From Mucilaginibacter celer (GTDB lineage Bacteria; Bacteroidota; Bacteroidia; Sphingobacteriales; Sphingobacteriaceae): 64,000 nucleotides of DNA. The stretch lies in contig NZ_CP032869.1 in assembly GCF_003576455.2 (NCBI RefSeq), positions 7,006,001 to 7,070,000 of the forward strand, read 5' to 3'. A model generated the notes under the pieces. That model searched no databases. It saw only the letters and a list, made by a program, of their open reading frames with translations, and was not told the DNA's origin. Of this stretch, positions 1-8,819 are shown piece by piece; positions within the stretch are counted from its first letter, which is position 1; each line of letters starts with the position of its first letter. The position numbers were made by a program, and so were the translations under genes.

Positions 1-2
1 CG

Positions 3-668
3 GAGATTTTAGCAATTATGAGCCATGAGATCCGGAATAAATTGATGGCGATCAACGGTGCTGTTTCAACAATCAAAAAAACACCCTTAACTGACCAGCA
101 GGAACAAAAGATTGGATCTATTACATTGGCTTCGGGGCTGGTCCTGGAAACCATTAATAATGTTTTGGATGCCACTAAAATGGAGCGAGGATATGCGGAC
201 GATAACAAATATGAACCCTTTAATCCTAAGAATGCATTGCGTGACGCAGTAGAAGCCATGCGATTTATGGCTGAGAATAAAAAACTGGAATTAAAATTGC
301 AAATGAACAGTGATGAGGGAATAACAGTTCATGGAGACAGCTTCCGCCTCAAACAAGTCCTTTTGAATTTAATAAGCAATGCGATCAAATACACACAATC
401 AGGATCAATATTGGTTAACGGAAAACTCATCGGTTACGATTGGGGCTATCAGCTTAAGGTAGAAGTGACGGATACAGGCGTTGGTATACCTCAAAGTAAG
501 CAAGCGCAATTATTCACGCCTTATTATCAGGCGGGCGGCCAAAAGCCAGGTACTGGCCTTGGATTGTATTTATGTAAACAATTGATCACCCGTCAGGGCG
601 GAAACATCAGTCTGGAAAGCTTGGAAGGAAAGGGTACGACAGTCTTTTTTGAAATTCCATATACTTAA
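3..668 (+). CDS. Sensor histidine kinase, C-terminal part (5' end outside window)
   Basis: This is the catalytic end of a two-component sensor kinase, which autophosphorylates a histidine and passes the phosphate to a response regulator. The reading frame is open to the window edge and the first residues EILAIMSHEIRN are the H box, so the sensor part lies upstream of the window; the first ATG (position 18) is inside the H box and is not a true start. The ATP-binding domain is complete: N box LLNLISNAIKY, G1 box DTGVGIP and G2 box GTGLGLYLCKQL, ending with GKGTTVFFEIPY. No receiver or other domain follows the ATPase domain. It is followed by another kinase gene on the same strand after 149 bp. 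Confidence 0.93.
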   Translation, partial: EILAIMSHEIRNKLMAINGAVSTIKKTPLTDQQEQKIGSITLASGLVLETINNVLDATKMERGYADDNKYEPFNPKNALRDAVEAMRFMAENKKLELKLQMNSDEGITVHGDSFRLKQVLLNLISNAIKYTQSGSILVNGKLIGYDWGYQLKVEVTDTGVGIPQSKQAQLFTPYYQAGGQKPGTGLGLYLCKQLITRQGGNISLESLEGKGTTVFFEIPYT

Positions 669-817
669 AAGCATGATCGCAATGACCTTGTAAGCGGGCA
701 GTTAGTAGATATTCTGTAAGTAATTCGAATCTTATTAATTTATATAACTACACGTTTATTTCAACAATTCGGAGGTTTTTAAGTTATAAGTGGAAACATT
801 TAAAAGCCCAAATAACC

Positions 818-3800
818 GTGAACAAGGAATATGCTTTTTTAGCCGGGAGCGGCGAACATCATGATTTAATTAAACAGACCGACTGGTCAGCTACCAGTTT
901 GGGTAAACCTGAGTCGTGGTCGGAAAGTCTACGTTCAGCGGTCAGCATTGTGCTTAATTCCGGGTTTCCAATTGCTATATACTGGGGTGCCGATTTCAGT
1001 TTGATTTACAATGAACCCTGGAGCACTATTCCCGGCCAAAAGCATCCCTGGGCTTTAGGTAAACCAGGTGCGCAAGTCTGGACAGAGATATGGGCGGGCT
1101 TAAAAGATGAATTTGAATCGGTTTTACATGAGGGCGCATCTTACCGTCGCCCTGATGCCCCACTTTACATGCATCGGTACGGTTATACAGAAGAATGTTA
1201 TTTTGATTACACACTTTCGCCAATCAAAGCCGCAGATGGGAGCGTTGGCGGTGTTTTTAACGCCGTGATGGAAACCAGCTTCCGCGTCATCAATGATCGC
1301 CGCAATCAGCTACTTGTCGCGCTGATGAACCGGAAAAACGAGGCACGCCGATTAACTGAAGCATTACAAGTTATCAAAGATATTTTGCAAACGGGCCAGG
1401 CGGACATTCCATGCTTTGCTATTTATGGTACTCGAAACAACGACCACACTACAATCCTGGCCGCCGCTGGCTGGGATGCCAATCGTTTGGCACTTGTTTC
1501 CGATGGTCACCTTCAGGATATTCATTTTATTTATCCAGATGATATCAGCCTTTTTTGGCCTGAAGCCCTTGTAGAAGCTTATGCTGCACCAATAGCCCAC
1601 GGGGATGCCGAAATGCAGGGGCAGTTCGTCTGCGGGATTTCTGCACGAAAGCGACTTGACAAGGATTATTCTTTATTCATCGAAAGTACAGCCTTTCACA
1701 TCGGAACGATCCTGAACAACGCGCTGGCTTACGAACTTAGCCAGGAATTCCAGAATCAACAAACGCTGAATGAAGAACTCGCCGCCGCAAATGAAGAACT
1801 CGCCGCCACCAATGAAGAATTAAACTCCACTCAGGAAAATCTTTACCAGCTGAATGCCGCACTGGAGGAACGTGTGCATAAGCGCACCGCGGAACTGAGT
1901 CTTGAACGAGATAAGTTACACCGTTTTTTTATGAAAGCGCCCGCCGGTATTTGCATTTTGTCCGGCCCGCAGCTCATTTTCGAACTGGTTAATGGCCCGT
2001 ACCAGGAATTCTTACCGGAAAGGGAATTACTCGGGCGTCCAATATTTGAGGCCTTGCCGGAAATTGAACATCAGCCAATTGGCGACATTATCCGCAAAGT
2101 TTATAATAACGGAGAGGCCTATCACGGAAATGAACTTTTAGTACCGCTGACCGATCCGGACGGCAAATTGGCAGACCGTTATTTTAATTTTACCTATCAG
2201 CCCCGTACAGACGCCTCAGGCGTTACGGATGGCATTATGGTATTTGCTTACGACGTTACTGAACTGGTTCGCGCACGGAAGCATTCCGAGAAGGTTGAAT
2301 CCGATCTCCGGGACCTGGTGATGAATTCCCACTATCCGTTAATGATCCTGCGCGGCCCCGAATATATAGTGGAGATCGCCAACCGCCCTTTGGCAGATTT
2401 CTGGTATAAAGATCTCGAAAACATTACCGGACAAAAACTAATGGATATTTTGCCGGAATTGATCGATCAACCTTTTCCGGAGCTATTGGCGCATGTCTAT
2501 CAAACCGGTGAAGCTTATGGGCAGGAAGAGGAAATATTTTATGTGGAAAGTGATGCAGGAAAGTTGACAAAATACATCAGTTTCTATTATGACCCGATCA
2601 AGGATCCTGACGGGAGGGTCAACGGTATCATCGTTACGGCAGCTGACATTACCGAAATGGTAAAATCGCGTCAGCTGCTTCAGGAAAGCTACAGTGAACA
2701 ACAGTCGCTGACCGAGGAGGTGGCGGCCACTAACGAGGAACTGGTAACGACCAATGAGGAACTGAGCGAAACGCAGCGTTTATTAGAGCAGACGATTACC
2801 GGATTGAAGCAAAGCGAAGAAAGGTTTCGATTTTTGCTGAATGCTGTACCACAACAGGTTTGGACTGCCAAACCTGATGGCGCGCTCGATTATGTTAATG
2901 ATGTTGTTTGTGAAGACTTTGGGGAAGATTCCAATGAGACCATTGTAGGCAACGGCTGGCGAAATTACGTTCACCCGGACGACCTGCCTGGTGCCCTGGA
3001 AAGATGGACCCGCTCGCTTCATAATGGCCGTGAATACCTGACTGAATTCCGTTTACGTTTCGCTGATGGAAACTACTACTGGCATTTGTCACGCGCGCTG
3101 CCCCTGATCGAAGAAGACCGCATCGTATTATGGGTGGGTACCAATACCAATATTCATCAGCAAAAGACCAATGAATTCAAAAAAGACGAGTTTATCAGTA
3201 TCGCCAGCCATGAGCTGAAAACCCCTTTGACAACCATCAAGGCGTTTTTTCAATTGACGCAGCGGGAGATCAATCAGCAACCACGCATCCAGCCGCTGAT
3301 CGGCAAGGCGCAACGGCAACTGGACCGGCTTGGCCGGTTGATCGAAGACCTGCTTGATGTATCCCGCATCAATGCCGGGAAAATGGTCTATCACAAGGAA
3401 CAATTTGATTTTAAACTCATGTTGCGCGAAGTTGTTGAAAGTATACAGCATACGACAAATACCCACCAGATTATTCTGGATACGGATTGTCAGGTTATTT
3501 ATAGTGGTGATCAGCACCGCATTGAACAGGTAATGGTCAATTTGATCGGCAATGCGATCAAATATTCGCCAGATGCAGATCAGGTTATCGTACGCTGTGC
3601 GCAGGAAAATAAAAACCTCATCGTTTCGGTAGAGGACTTCGGGATAGGTATCCCTGAAGAACACCTTAAAGGCCTGTTTGATCGGTTCTACCGTGTCGAT
3701 AATTCATCAGCGAGATTTCAAGGCCTTGGCCTGGGCCTATTTATCGCCTCGGAGATTGTTAAGCGTCATGGCGGCAGTTTCTGGATCGAAAGCACGTTAG

Positions 3801-4264
3801 ACAAAGGTTCAACTTTTTTCTTTTTACTGCCATTAAACGGGCAGCAGGAGTTTTCAGACATCTCGACAGACCTGCAAAGCTACTATGAAGGTAGTTTTAT
3901 CACCATCCATTACCAGCCTGATGGCCAATATATGGATGTGGACTGGAAGGGATACCAGAACTATGATTCCGTAGTTAAAGGCTGCGAGACACTCCTTGAT
4001 CTGATGAAAAAGAATCAATGCTCGCTGGTATTAAATGATAACACTTCCGTGAAAGGTAACTGGTCGGAAGCGTCAGACTGGGGTGCAGAAGTCTGGTTCC
4101 CGGCGATGGCCAAAGCCGGCCTGAAGAAATTCGCCTGGATATACTCACCCAGCACTTTTAGCCGGATCGCGGCAGGCAAGAGCCTGCCTTCCGAATATGA
4201 CACCGTACAAGTTGCTTTTTTTGATGATAAGGAAACGGCTGCTAAATGGCTGTTAAAACGATAA
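818..4264 (+). CDS. Multi-PAS sensor histidine kinase with a C-terminal SpoIIAA/STAS-like domain
   Basis: A 1148-residue soluble sensor kinase with no evident membrane segments. Domains in order: PAS-like (about 35-160), a GAF-like stretch (about 165-305), a coiled coil rich in NEELAA/TNEEL repeats (about 310-365), two PAS domains (about 370-485 and 495-615), a second TNEEL coiled coil, a further PAS (about 660-785), HisKA with SHELKTPLTTIK (phospho-acceptor His798), and HATPase_c with N box NLIGNAIKY and G2 box GLGLGLFIASEI. About 130 residues follow the ATPase domain (about 1018-1148). Their pattern, including a run ending FFDDKETAAKWLL, resembles the stand-alone STAS/SEC14 (SpoIIAA-like) proteins of Bacteroidota. 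That assignment is from pattern only. The start is GTG; GGAGG at 771-775 is too far upstream to be its ribosome site. The gene lies between two other kinases. Confidence 0.9.
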   Translation: MNKEYAFLAGSGEHHDLIKQTDWSATSLGKPESWSESLRSAVSIVLNSGFPIAIYWGADFSLIYNEPWSTIPGQKHPWALGKPGAQVWTEIWAGLKDEFESVLHEGASYRRPDAPLYMHRYGYTEECYFDYTLSPIKAADGSVGGVFNAVMETSFRVINDRRNQLLVALMNRKNEARRLTEALQVIKDILQTGQADIPCFAIYGTRNNDHTTILAAAGWDANRLALVSDGHLQDIHFIYPDDISLFWPEALVEAYAAPIAHGDAEMQGQFVCGISARKRLDKDYSLFIESTAFHIGTILNNALAYELSQEFQNQQTLNEELAAANEELAATNEELNSTQENLYQLNAALEERVHKRTAELSLERDKLHRFFMKAPAGICILSGPQLIFELVNGPYQEFLPERELLGRPIFEALPEIEHQPIGDIIRKVYNNGEAYHGNELLVPLTDPDGKLADRYFNFTYQPRTDASGVTDGIMVFAYDVTELVRARKHSEKVESDLRDLVMNSHYPLMILRGPEYIVEIANRPLADFWYKDLENITGQKLMDILPELIDQPFPELLAHVYQTGEAYGQEEEIFYVESDAGKLTKYISFYYDPIKDPDGRVNGIIVTAADITEMVKSRQLLQESYSEQQSLTEEVAATNEELVTTNEELSETQRLLEQTITGLKQSEERFRFLLNAVPQQVWTAKPDGALDYVNDVVCEDFGEDSNETIVGNGWRNYVHPDDLPGALERWTRSLHNGREYLTEFRLRFADGNYYWHLSRALPLIEEDRIVLWVGTNTNIHQQKTNEFKKDEFISIASHELKTPLTTIKAFFQLTQREINQQPRIQPLIGKAQRQLDRLGRLIEDLLDVSRINAGKMVYHKEQFDFKLMLREVVESIQHTTNTHQIILDTDCQVIYSGDQHRIEQVMVNLIGNAIKYSPDADQVIVRCAQENKNLIVSVEDFGIGIPEEHLKGLFDRFYRVDNSSARFQGLGLGLFIASEIVKRHGGSFWIESTLDKGSTFFFLLPLNGQQEFSDISTDLQSYYEGSFITIHYQPDGQYMDVDWKGYQNYDSVVKGCETLLDLMKKNQCSLVLNDNTSVKGNWSEASDWGAEVWFPAMAKAGLKKFAWIYSPSTFSRIAAGKSLPSEYDTVQVAFFDDKETAAKWLLKR

Positions 4265-4432
4265 ATATTCTTCGGAAAAGTGTATCAAAAAAAGGATGTT
4301 TTAAAGCCATGTGTATAGTTCATTGGCTGCGATGGACAGCCTTTTACCTGTAAGGCGGTTTGGAATAATTATTGCCTCCAGCATGCAGGAAAATAAAGAA
4401 TGACAAGTAAAACTACATAGCTTATTTATACA

Positions 4433-6007
4433 TTGGATAGTTTATATAATGGGGAATTTAGTTTTTCAAACAACACCTCAAAACAAGATTTTGAATTATT
4501 GACAAAGGCGCTGGATGCTTCCCTGTCCGGCATTATAATCACCGATAACAGGCAACCCGACAACCCTATAATTTATTGCAATAAGGCGTTCGAAGACATC
4601 ACCGGTTACCATCGTTCTGAGATCATTGGCCACAATTGTCGTTTCTTGCAAAAGGACGACCGCGATCAGACTGCCCGGCATACTCTCCGTGATGCGATTG
4701 ATAACGGTACCAATGCTGTAGTAGACATCCGAAATTATAAAAAGGATGGAACGCTTTTTTGGAATGAACTATATATGTCACCGATCAAAGACGGGGACAA
4801 CCAGGTTAATTACTTCATCGGTGTTCAAAACGACGTTTCACGCCGCAAAAAAGCCGAAGATGAGGTGAAGTCCAACCATGCGAAAATGGAACAGCGAATC
4901 CAGGAACGTACCAAAGACCTCCGCGAAAATGAGGAATATCTGGCCAGCATCGTGCAGACCGTTCGGGAGAGCCTGATCGTGCTTTCTCCTGATCTGAAAG
5001 TATTGAGTGTCAACGATCATTTCATCAATACATTTAAAGTCACCCGTGAGGAAACTGAAGGCAAAAAACTCTACGACCTGGGTAACGGACAGTGGAATAT
5101 ACCTGAATTACAAGAGTTGCTGGAGCAGATTTTGCCGACCAATAACCCGGTAACAGATTTTGAGGTTGCGCATGATTTTCCGCATATTGGTAAAAAGCTC
5201 ATGCTGCTTAATGCACACCGCATCGAACTGGAGGGACAGTACAAGGACCGCATTCTGATCGCCATCGAAGATATTACCGACCGTCGGGCCATCGAGCAGC
5301 GCAAAGATGATTTCCTGTCCATTGCCAGTCATGAACTTAAAACCCCGTTGACAACAATCAAGGGCTATGTGCAAATCATTAACCGTCTCATTAAAAACTA
5401 TGACGATGAAAAGCTTCGGGAATCGGTTGGTAAAACGAGCTTATATGTCGAACGCCTTAACAACCTGATCGGGGAACTGCTGGATGTTTCGCGCATTCAG
5501 TCCGGCATGATCGAGTTGCACAAAGCGCCATTTGATTTTGATCGTATGATTAATGAAACCGTGGCAAGCATCCAACATGGCAGCGGGACCCACGAGATCA
5601 TCATAACCGGCCAGACAGGTGTCCAGTTTAATGGTGATGAATCTCACATCACCCAGGTGGTGACTAACTTGCTGAGCAATGCAATTAAATATTCCCCGGA
5701 TCATAAGAAAATTGGAGTACATCTTTCCGTGCTGAGCGGCTTTATCAAAGTCGCGGTGACCGACCACGGTGTTGGCATTGCTAAAGATGAACAGGCTAAA
5801 GTATTTGACCGGTTCTATCGCGTGAGAGACGTCCAGCAAAAATTTCCCGGGATGGGTATCGGGCTTTTCATCTGTGCTTCGATTGTCAGCAACCACAATG
5901 GTACACTATGGGTAGAAAGTGAACCCGGCAAAGGATCGACTTTTAGCTTTACCTTACCGCTGACTTCTAATTATCCCAGTAAAAATGGAGGTGATAATGG
6001 CCGCTAA
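4433..6007 (+). CDS. LOV-domain histidine kinase (putative blue-light sensor)
   Basis: A 524-residue sensor kinase. The N-terminal PAS domain (about 22-140) carries the LOV signature: GHNCRFLQ with the adduct-forming Cys at residue 69, NYKKDGTLFWN at 101-111 and FIGVQNDV with the conserved Gln at 132. LOV domains bind FMN and form a cysteinyl-flavin adduct under blue light. A short coiled coil and a second PAS (about 170-285) follow, then HisKA (SHELKTPLTTIKGY, His300) and HATPase_c (N box NLLSNAIKY, G1 DHGVGIA, G2 GMGIGLFICASI). The start taken is TTG at 4433; the next in-frame ATG lies well inside the conserved region, so the exact start is uncertain. The 3' end overlaps the response-regulator gene by 11 bp, implying co-translation and a functional pair. 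Flavin binding is inferred from the motif. Confidence 0.92.
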   Translation: MDSLYNGEFSFSNNTSKQDFELLTKALDASLSGIIITDNRQPDNPIIYCNKAFEDITGYHRSEIIGHNCRFLQKDDRDQTARHTLRDAIDNGTNAVVDIRNYKKDGTLFWNELYMSPIKDGDNQVNYFIGVQNDVSRRKKAEDEVKSNHAKMEQRIQERTKDLRENEEYLASIVQTVRESLIVLSPDLKVLSVNDHFINTFKVTREETEGKKLYDLGNGQWNIPELQELLEQILPTNNPVTDFEVAHDFPHIGKKLMLLNAHRIELEGQYKDRILIAIEDITDRRAIEQRKDDFLSIASHELKTPLTTIKGYVQIINRLIKNYDDEKLRESVGKTSLYVERLNNLIGELLDVSRIQSGMIELHKAPFDFDRMINETVASIQHGSGTHEIIITGQTGVQFNGDESHITQVVTNLLSNAIKYSPDHKKIGVHLSVLSGFIKVAVTDHGVGIAKDEQAKVFDRFYRVRDVQQKFPGMGIGLFICASIVSNHNGTLWVESEPGKGSTFSFTLPLTSNYPSKNGGDNGR

Positions 6008-6362
6008 GATATTGATCTGTGATGACGATGAGGGGATATTAGACCTTGTCGAATTAGTGTTAAAAGAAGAAGGCTATGAAGTGATCCCTGAGCTTAACAG
6101 TCTTAACGTCGCCAACCTTGTCGGTAGTGAAAATCCCGATCTTGTGGTACTTGACTTATGGATGCCGGTACTGTCCGGCGACCAGGTACTGCGTAATCTA
6201 AGAAAAGACCCTACTACAAAAAATCTTCCGGTTATGGTCATATCTGCAAGCGGGGATGGCAAGGCAATCGCTATGAACGCTGGGGCTAATGACTTTATAC
6301 CTAAACCATTTGATCTCGATCATTTACTTGGAAGGGTAAAAGCGTTGCTGGAAGCAGCTTAA
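5997..6362 (+). CDS. Single-domain response regulator (CheY-like)
   Basis: A 121-residue receiver domain with no output domain. The acidic pocket is CDDDEG near residue 10, the phospho-acceptor is Asp53 in VVLDLWMP, and the conserved Lys103 is in IPKPF. I chose ATG 5997 because GGAGGTGAT lies just before it; an in-frame ATG at 5985 would place the start within that ribosome site. It overlaps the end of the LOV kinase gene and is the obvious phosphate acceptor for it. Lacking a DNA-binding domain, it probably acts by protein contact or as a phosphorelay intermediate; this is inferred. Confidence 0.93.
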   Translation: MAAKILICDDDEGILDLVELVLKEEGYEVIPELNSLNVANLVGSENPDLVVLDLWMPVLSGDQVLRNLRKDPTTKNLPVMVISASGDGKAIAMNAGANDFIPKPFDLDHLLGRVKALLEAA

Positions 6363-7025
6363 AAACATCTCTGATTGATGTATTATAACAGGGTAGTTTG
6401 AAGCAGGCAACTTTTGATAAAAAAATTTTGTAAATGGGTCCACGCATAACTAACGCATAGGGAAAAGGATTCAGCTACAAAATATATCCGGTTGCCACTG
6501 CCCCTATATTGTGCAGGGTTACGGGAAAATTCTCCATCCACTTTCTGGACGTTTTTATGGATAGTCATGAATTGCCCCAATATCATTTAATAACCCTTGT
6601 GCAGTGGGATCATCTGTACTATTCGGTGACTAATACCTATTGGGCGGCAATGTTATGATTACATTTATTCATTATCGCCTGGCTAAGGTGGCAGAAGTAA
6701 TTAAAATATTATTACTGCTGCACCGATCTACTATTGATCCTTTATGACTTTTTTTCTGCAAATTGTTAGTGGTTCGCGATTCAAAAAGCACTCAGCGGCG
6801 CTATACTAACTGCGGGCAGCACTAATGTGACCGACCTGATGAGTTTTATATCGAAGTATACAATTCCAAAAAAATGAGATTTCACACTGCAAATTTTTCA
6901 TAAAAACTGAACTTTTTTCAGTAAATATTCTCATTAAAGCTCATGGCACAGTACTTGATTGTTTCCAATCAGTTTAATTAACATCATAAGTTTCAAATCA
7001 TTAATCTACTAAGGAGGAAAGACCT
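6363..7025 (+). other. Intergenic region before hsp20, with a possible gene remnant
   Basis: No convincing full gene is seen in these 663 bases. A coding-like tail lies at 6770-6877 in one frame (reads IQKALSGAILTAGSTNVTDL and ends at TGA 6875), but it has no start codon and a stop just before it; I do not recognise it. Small hairpins occur at 6906-6922 (ACTGAA/TTCAGT) and 6957-6970 (GATTG/CAATC). The hsp20 ribosome site AAGGAGG is at its right end. No CIRCE-type heat-shock operator is visible. Confidence 0.4.
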
Positions 7026-7466
7026 ATGACTTTGGTTAAATTTAATCCCGCAAAAAACAGCAACTCATTAATTCCCGGCCTTAATGACGTATTTGATTCC
7101 GTTTTCAATGACACATTCTTTAATGACCGACTGACCACCCGCGTGCCTGCTGCTAATATTAGTGAAACTGAAGATCACTATCACGTAGAGCTGGCTGCGC
7201 CCGGTTTGAAGAAGGAAGAGTTCAAGTTGAACCTTGACCGTAATGTGCTAAACGTGGCTGTGGAACGAAGAATCGAACACAATGATGCTGCGAAGAATTA
7301 CAGCAAGCGTGAGTACAGCTACAATTCCTGGGTTCGCTCGTTTACCCTGCCCGAAAGCGCGAATGCGGAAAGCATCGAGGCGTCTTATACGGACGGCGTG
7401 CTGAAAATTGATATTGCGAAGCGCGAGGAAGCAAAAATTGTTCGTCGCCAGATCGAGATCAAGTAA
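7026..7466 (+). CDS. Small heat-shock protein, Hsp20/alpha-crystallin family
   Basis: A 146-residue cytoplasmic chaperone that holds unfolding proteins in a refoldable state. The alpha-crystallin domain runs from about residue 35 to 140: it begins PAANISETEDHYHVELAAPG, contains GLKKEEFKLNLDRNVLNV and ends with the A-x-x-x-G-V-L motif YTDGVLKIDIAK, followed by a short basic tail. The N-terminal arm is short, as in other Bacteroidota Hsp20s. The ATG is preceded by a strong AAGGAGG ribosome site 7-9 bases upstream. A GC-rich hairpin lies just downstream. The gene stands alone, about 660 bases after the two-component genes. Confidence 0.95.
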   Translation: MTLVKFNPAKNSNSLIPGLNDVFDSVFNDTFFNDRLTTRVPAANISETEDHYHVELAAPGLKKEEFKLNLDRNVLNVAVERRIEHNDAAKNYSKREYSYNSWVRSFTLPESANAESIEASYTDGVLKIDIAKREEAKIVRRQIEIK

Positions 7467-7488
7467 CTAGTATTGATGCTAATGATAC

Positions 7489-7505
7489 GGCCCCGGTTTG
7501 GGGCC
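7489..7505 (+). terminator. GC-rich hairpin after hsp20
   Basis: GGCCCC at 7489-7494 and GGGGCC at 7500-7505 form a 6-bp stem around a 5-base loop, 22 bases after the hsp20 stop. No strong T run follows, so it may be only partial or may act as an mRNA 3' end. Confidence 0.45.
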
Positions 7506-7518
7506 TAACTTATTTACC

Positions 7519-7812
7519 ATGGAATCATCATTTTACTTATTGATCAGCCTTAAAACACCGGGAAGCTATGAGCCTTTTGGTGAATTCGACTTGGGAGTTG
7601 ATCGGGAGTTAGCTTATGCTTTGTTTGACAGTCTGGATGGAAACCCGGAAATGGATGATCTCTGCCATTTTCATGTGGACCTCATTGAAACCGTTGACAC
7701 CCTGCCTGAAAAAATTCGCAGTAAATGTTGCAGGCTGGACGAATTAGGGGTAAATGCAGAACGGGTGGCTTTGGAAATATTCAGACAAAAAAACTTGAGG
7801 GGAGAAACATGA
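7519..7812 (+). CDS. Hypothetical protein, 97 aa
   Basis: I do not recognise this family. The protein is acidic and looks soluble: it starts MESSFYLLISLKTPGSYEPF and contains GEFDLGVDRELAYALFDSL and NPEMDDLCHFHVDLIETV, consistent with a small alpha/beta fold. I prefer ATG 7519 to the TTG at 7498, which lies within the hairpin after hsp20. Its stop codon overlaps the start of the next tiny gene (ATGA), so the two are probably co-translated. It lies in an accessory stretch of small genes of unknown role. Confidence 0.65.
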   Translation: MESSFYLLISLKTPGSYEPFGEFDLGVDRELAYALFDSLDGNPEMDDLCHFHVDLIETVDTLPEKIRSKCCRLDELGVNAERVALEIFRQKNLRGET

Positions 7813-7895
7813 TCACAAAAACATTATTAACGCTGCTGCTTTTTGCGGCTGTACTCATATTGTTTCGCAAAAACGATGATGATCTGGCTTGGTAA
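7809..7895 (+). CDS. Tiny single-span membrane protein, 28 aa
   Basis: An ATG overlaps the previous stop (ATGA). The product starts MITKTLLTLLLFAAVLILF and ends RKNDDDLAW: one hydrophobic helix of about 17 residues with a positive then acidic tail, the usual look of a bacterial small transmembrane protein with the C terminus inside. GGGGAGAAAC just before the ATG can serve as ribosome site. No family is recognised. The coupling to the 97-residue gene suggests the two products act together, for example as a membrane anchor; this is inferred. Confidence 0.5.
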   Translation: MITKTLLTLLLFAAVLILFRKNDDDLAW

Positions 7896-7953
7896 TAGGG
7901 GGCGATTTCTAATACCGTAGTAAATGTTCTAACTGTTCAGATAATTGTCAGAA

Positions 7954-7988
7954 TTGCCTGATTATTAAGAAAATGTTTATTAATTTTG
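7954..7988 (+). promoter_or_regulatory. Putative Bacteroidota-type promoter
   Basis: TAATTTTG at 7981-7988 matches the -7 consensus TAnnTTTG, 27 bases before the ATG at 8015. A TTG at 7954-7956 is a possible -33 element, though the spacing is slightly long. Confidence 0.45.
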
Positions 7989-8014
7989 CATAGTCATACT
8001 AAACCGATGTATTT

Positions 8015-8236
8015 ATGGAAAAATTATTAATACTTAGAATGTTCTTATGTTTTCCTCTCGCCGGCCTATTGTTACCTGACGCTATGGTTATGTTATCAGG
8101 AACTTCGCTTTTTATCCCGACCGGTCATCTGGCTGTCGAATCGGGATTAATCATATTAATATTGATGTGCAGTGCTGCGATATACTACAAAAGAAGGAAT
8201 AGTAATTCACCTGACAATGAAACTTCACTTTCCTGA
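8015..8236 (+). CDS. Small membrane protein, 73 aa
   Basis: An unrecognised protein with two predicted membrane helices: about residues 6-28 (MFLCFPLAGLLLPDAMVML) and 41-58 (GLIILILMCSAAIYY), followed by a basic then polar tail (KRRNSNSPDNETS). A good -7 box lies upstream. The next plus-strand gene is far away, so it is probably expressed alone. Its role cannot be told from sequence. Confidence 0.55.
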   Translation: MEKLLILRMFLCFPLAGLLLPDAMVMLSGTSLFIPTGHLAVESGLIILILMCSAAIYYKRRNSNSPDNETSLS

Positions 8237-8540
8237 GAAAAAGCCTCAACGAGAGTCCAAGGAATGTCGTGCTTCGTCTAATATGTCGGGGAGTAGAAGA
8301 AGCCGGCATTGATAATTTAAAAAGTTTTCTTTGACCAACTAATAATGTCGTTTTACTGTAGACGTAAAAGTTAATATCGGCCTGATGAATAATATCATTC
8401 AGTAGGTTTTTGGGGGGACGAATCGGCTTATCGTCGCTACAATCAGCAAAAAGTTTGGAAACACGAGACGTGTTTCACAGTTTGTCGCTGTGTTATAGAT
8501 GCGTTATTTAAGATGGCTTAAGATTAATCTATGAATGGAG
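8237..8540 (+). other. Intergenic, no gene seen
   Basis: This gap of about 300 bases lies between two convergent genes. It has one perfect short hairpin (GAAACACG at 8458-8465, CGTGTTTC at 8469-8476) without a T run; nothing else is supported. Confidence 0.5.
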
Positions 8541-8819
8541 TTATTCTAACCTGCTTTCTTGTTCCTCACAAAATGCAACATAGTTTTCAAAACCGCAGAA
8601 CTGCGCCAATGTATTTTTGGTGAATGCTGAAGGTGGAAATTTTTGCGTCATGAAACCATAAAGACGCAGGATCGTTACTTCTGCGATTTGGTGGTTGGTT
8701 TGCCTTGTTATCAATTCTGAAAGTTGTTTGGCTTCATGGGAGACACTTAGCAGCGTGTTGCCTTTAATCAATACTAAATATTTAAGTGAATCCAAATAAG
8801 GGTCATTCATTGAATACAT
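8541..8819 (-). CDS. Small putative DNA-binding-like protein, 92 aa
   Basis: Helical protein. The stretch LSELITRQTNHQIAEVTILR followed by LYGF and later FTKNTLAQFCGFENYVAFCE matches a pattern common in Bacteroidota regulators, in which a short helix leads into T-L-R-R-x-x-G and then into TLDxLAxYxGFxSWxxF. The function of that domain is generally taken to be DNA binding or regulation, but this is not established for this protein. An alternative start is the Met three codons downstream. It lies alone on the minus strand, divergent from the gene at 9057. Confidence 0.6.
   Translation of the reverse strand: MYSMNDPYLDSLKYLVLIKGNTLLSVSHEAKQLSELITRQTNHQIAEVTILRLYGFMTQKFPPSAFTKNTLAQFCGFENYVAFCEEQESRLE

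Noticed and set aside
3128..3664. 178-codon open frame on the minus strand inside the multi-PAS kinase
   Set aside because: It lies fully antisense to a conserved HisKA/HATPase region and lacks family patterns.
6957..6970. GATTG/CAATC hairpin as a heat-shock operator
   Set aside because: Only five base pairs, and it does not match CIRCE or another known operator.
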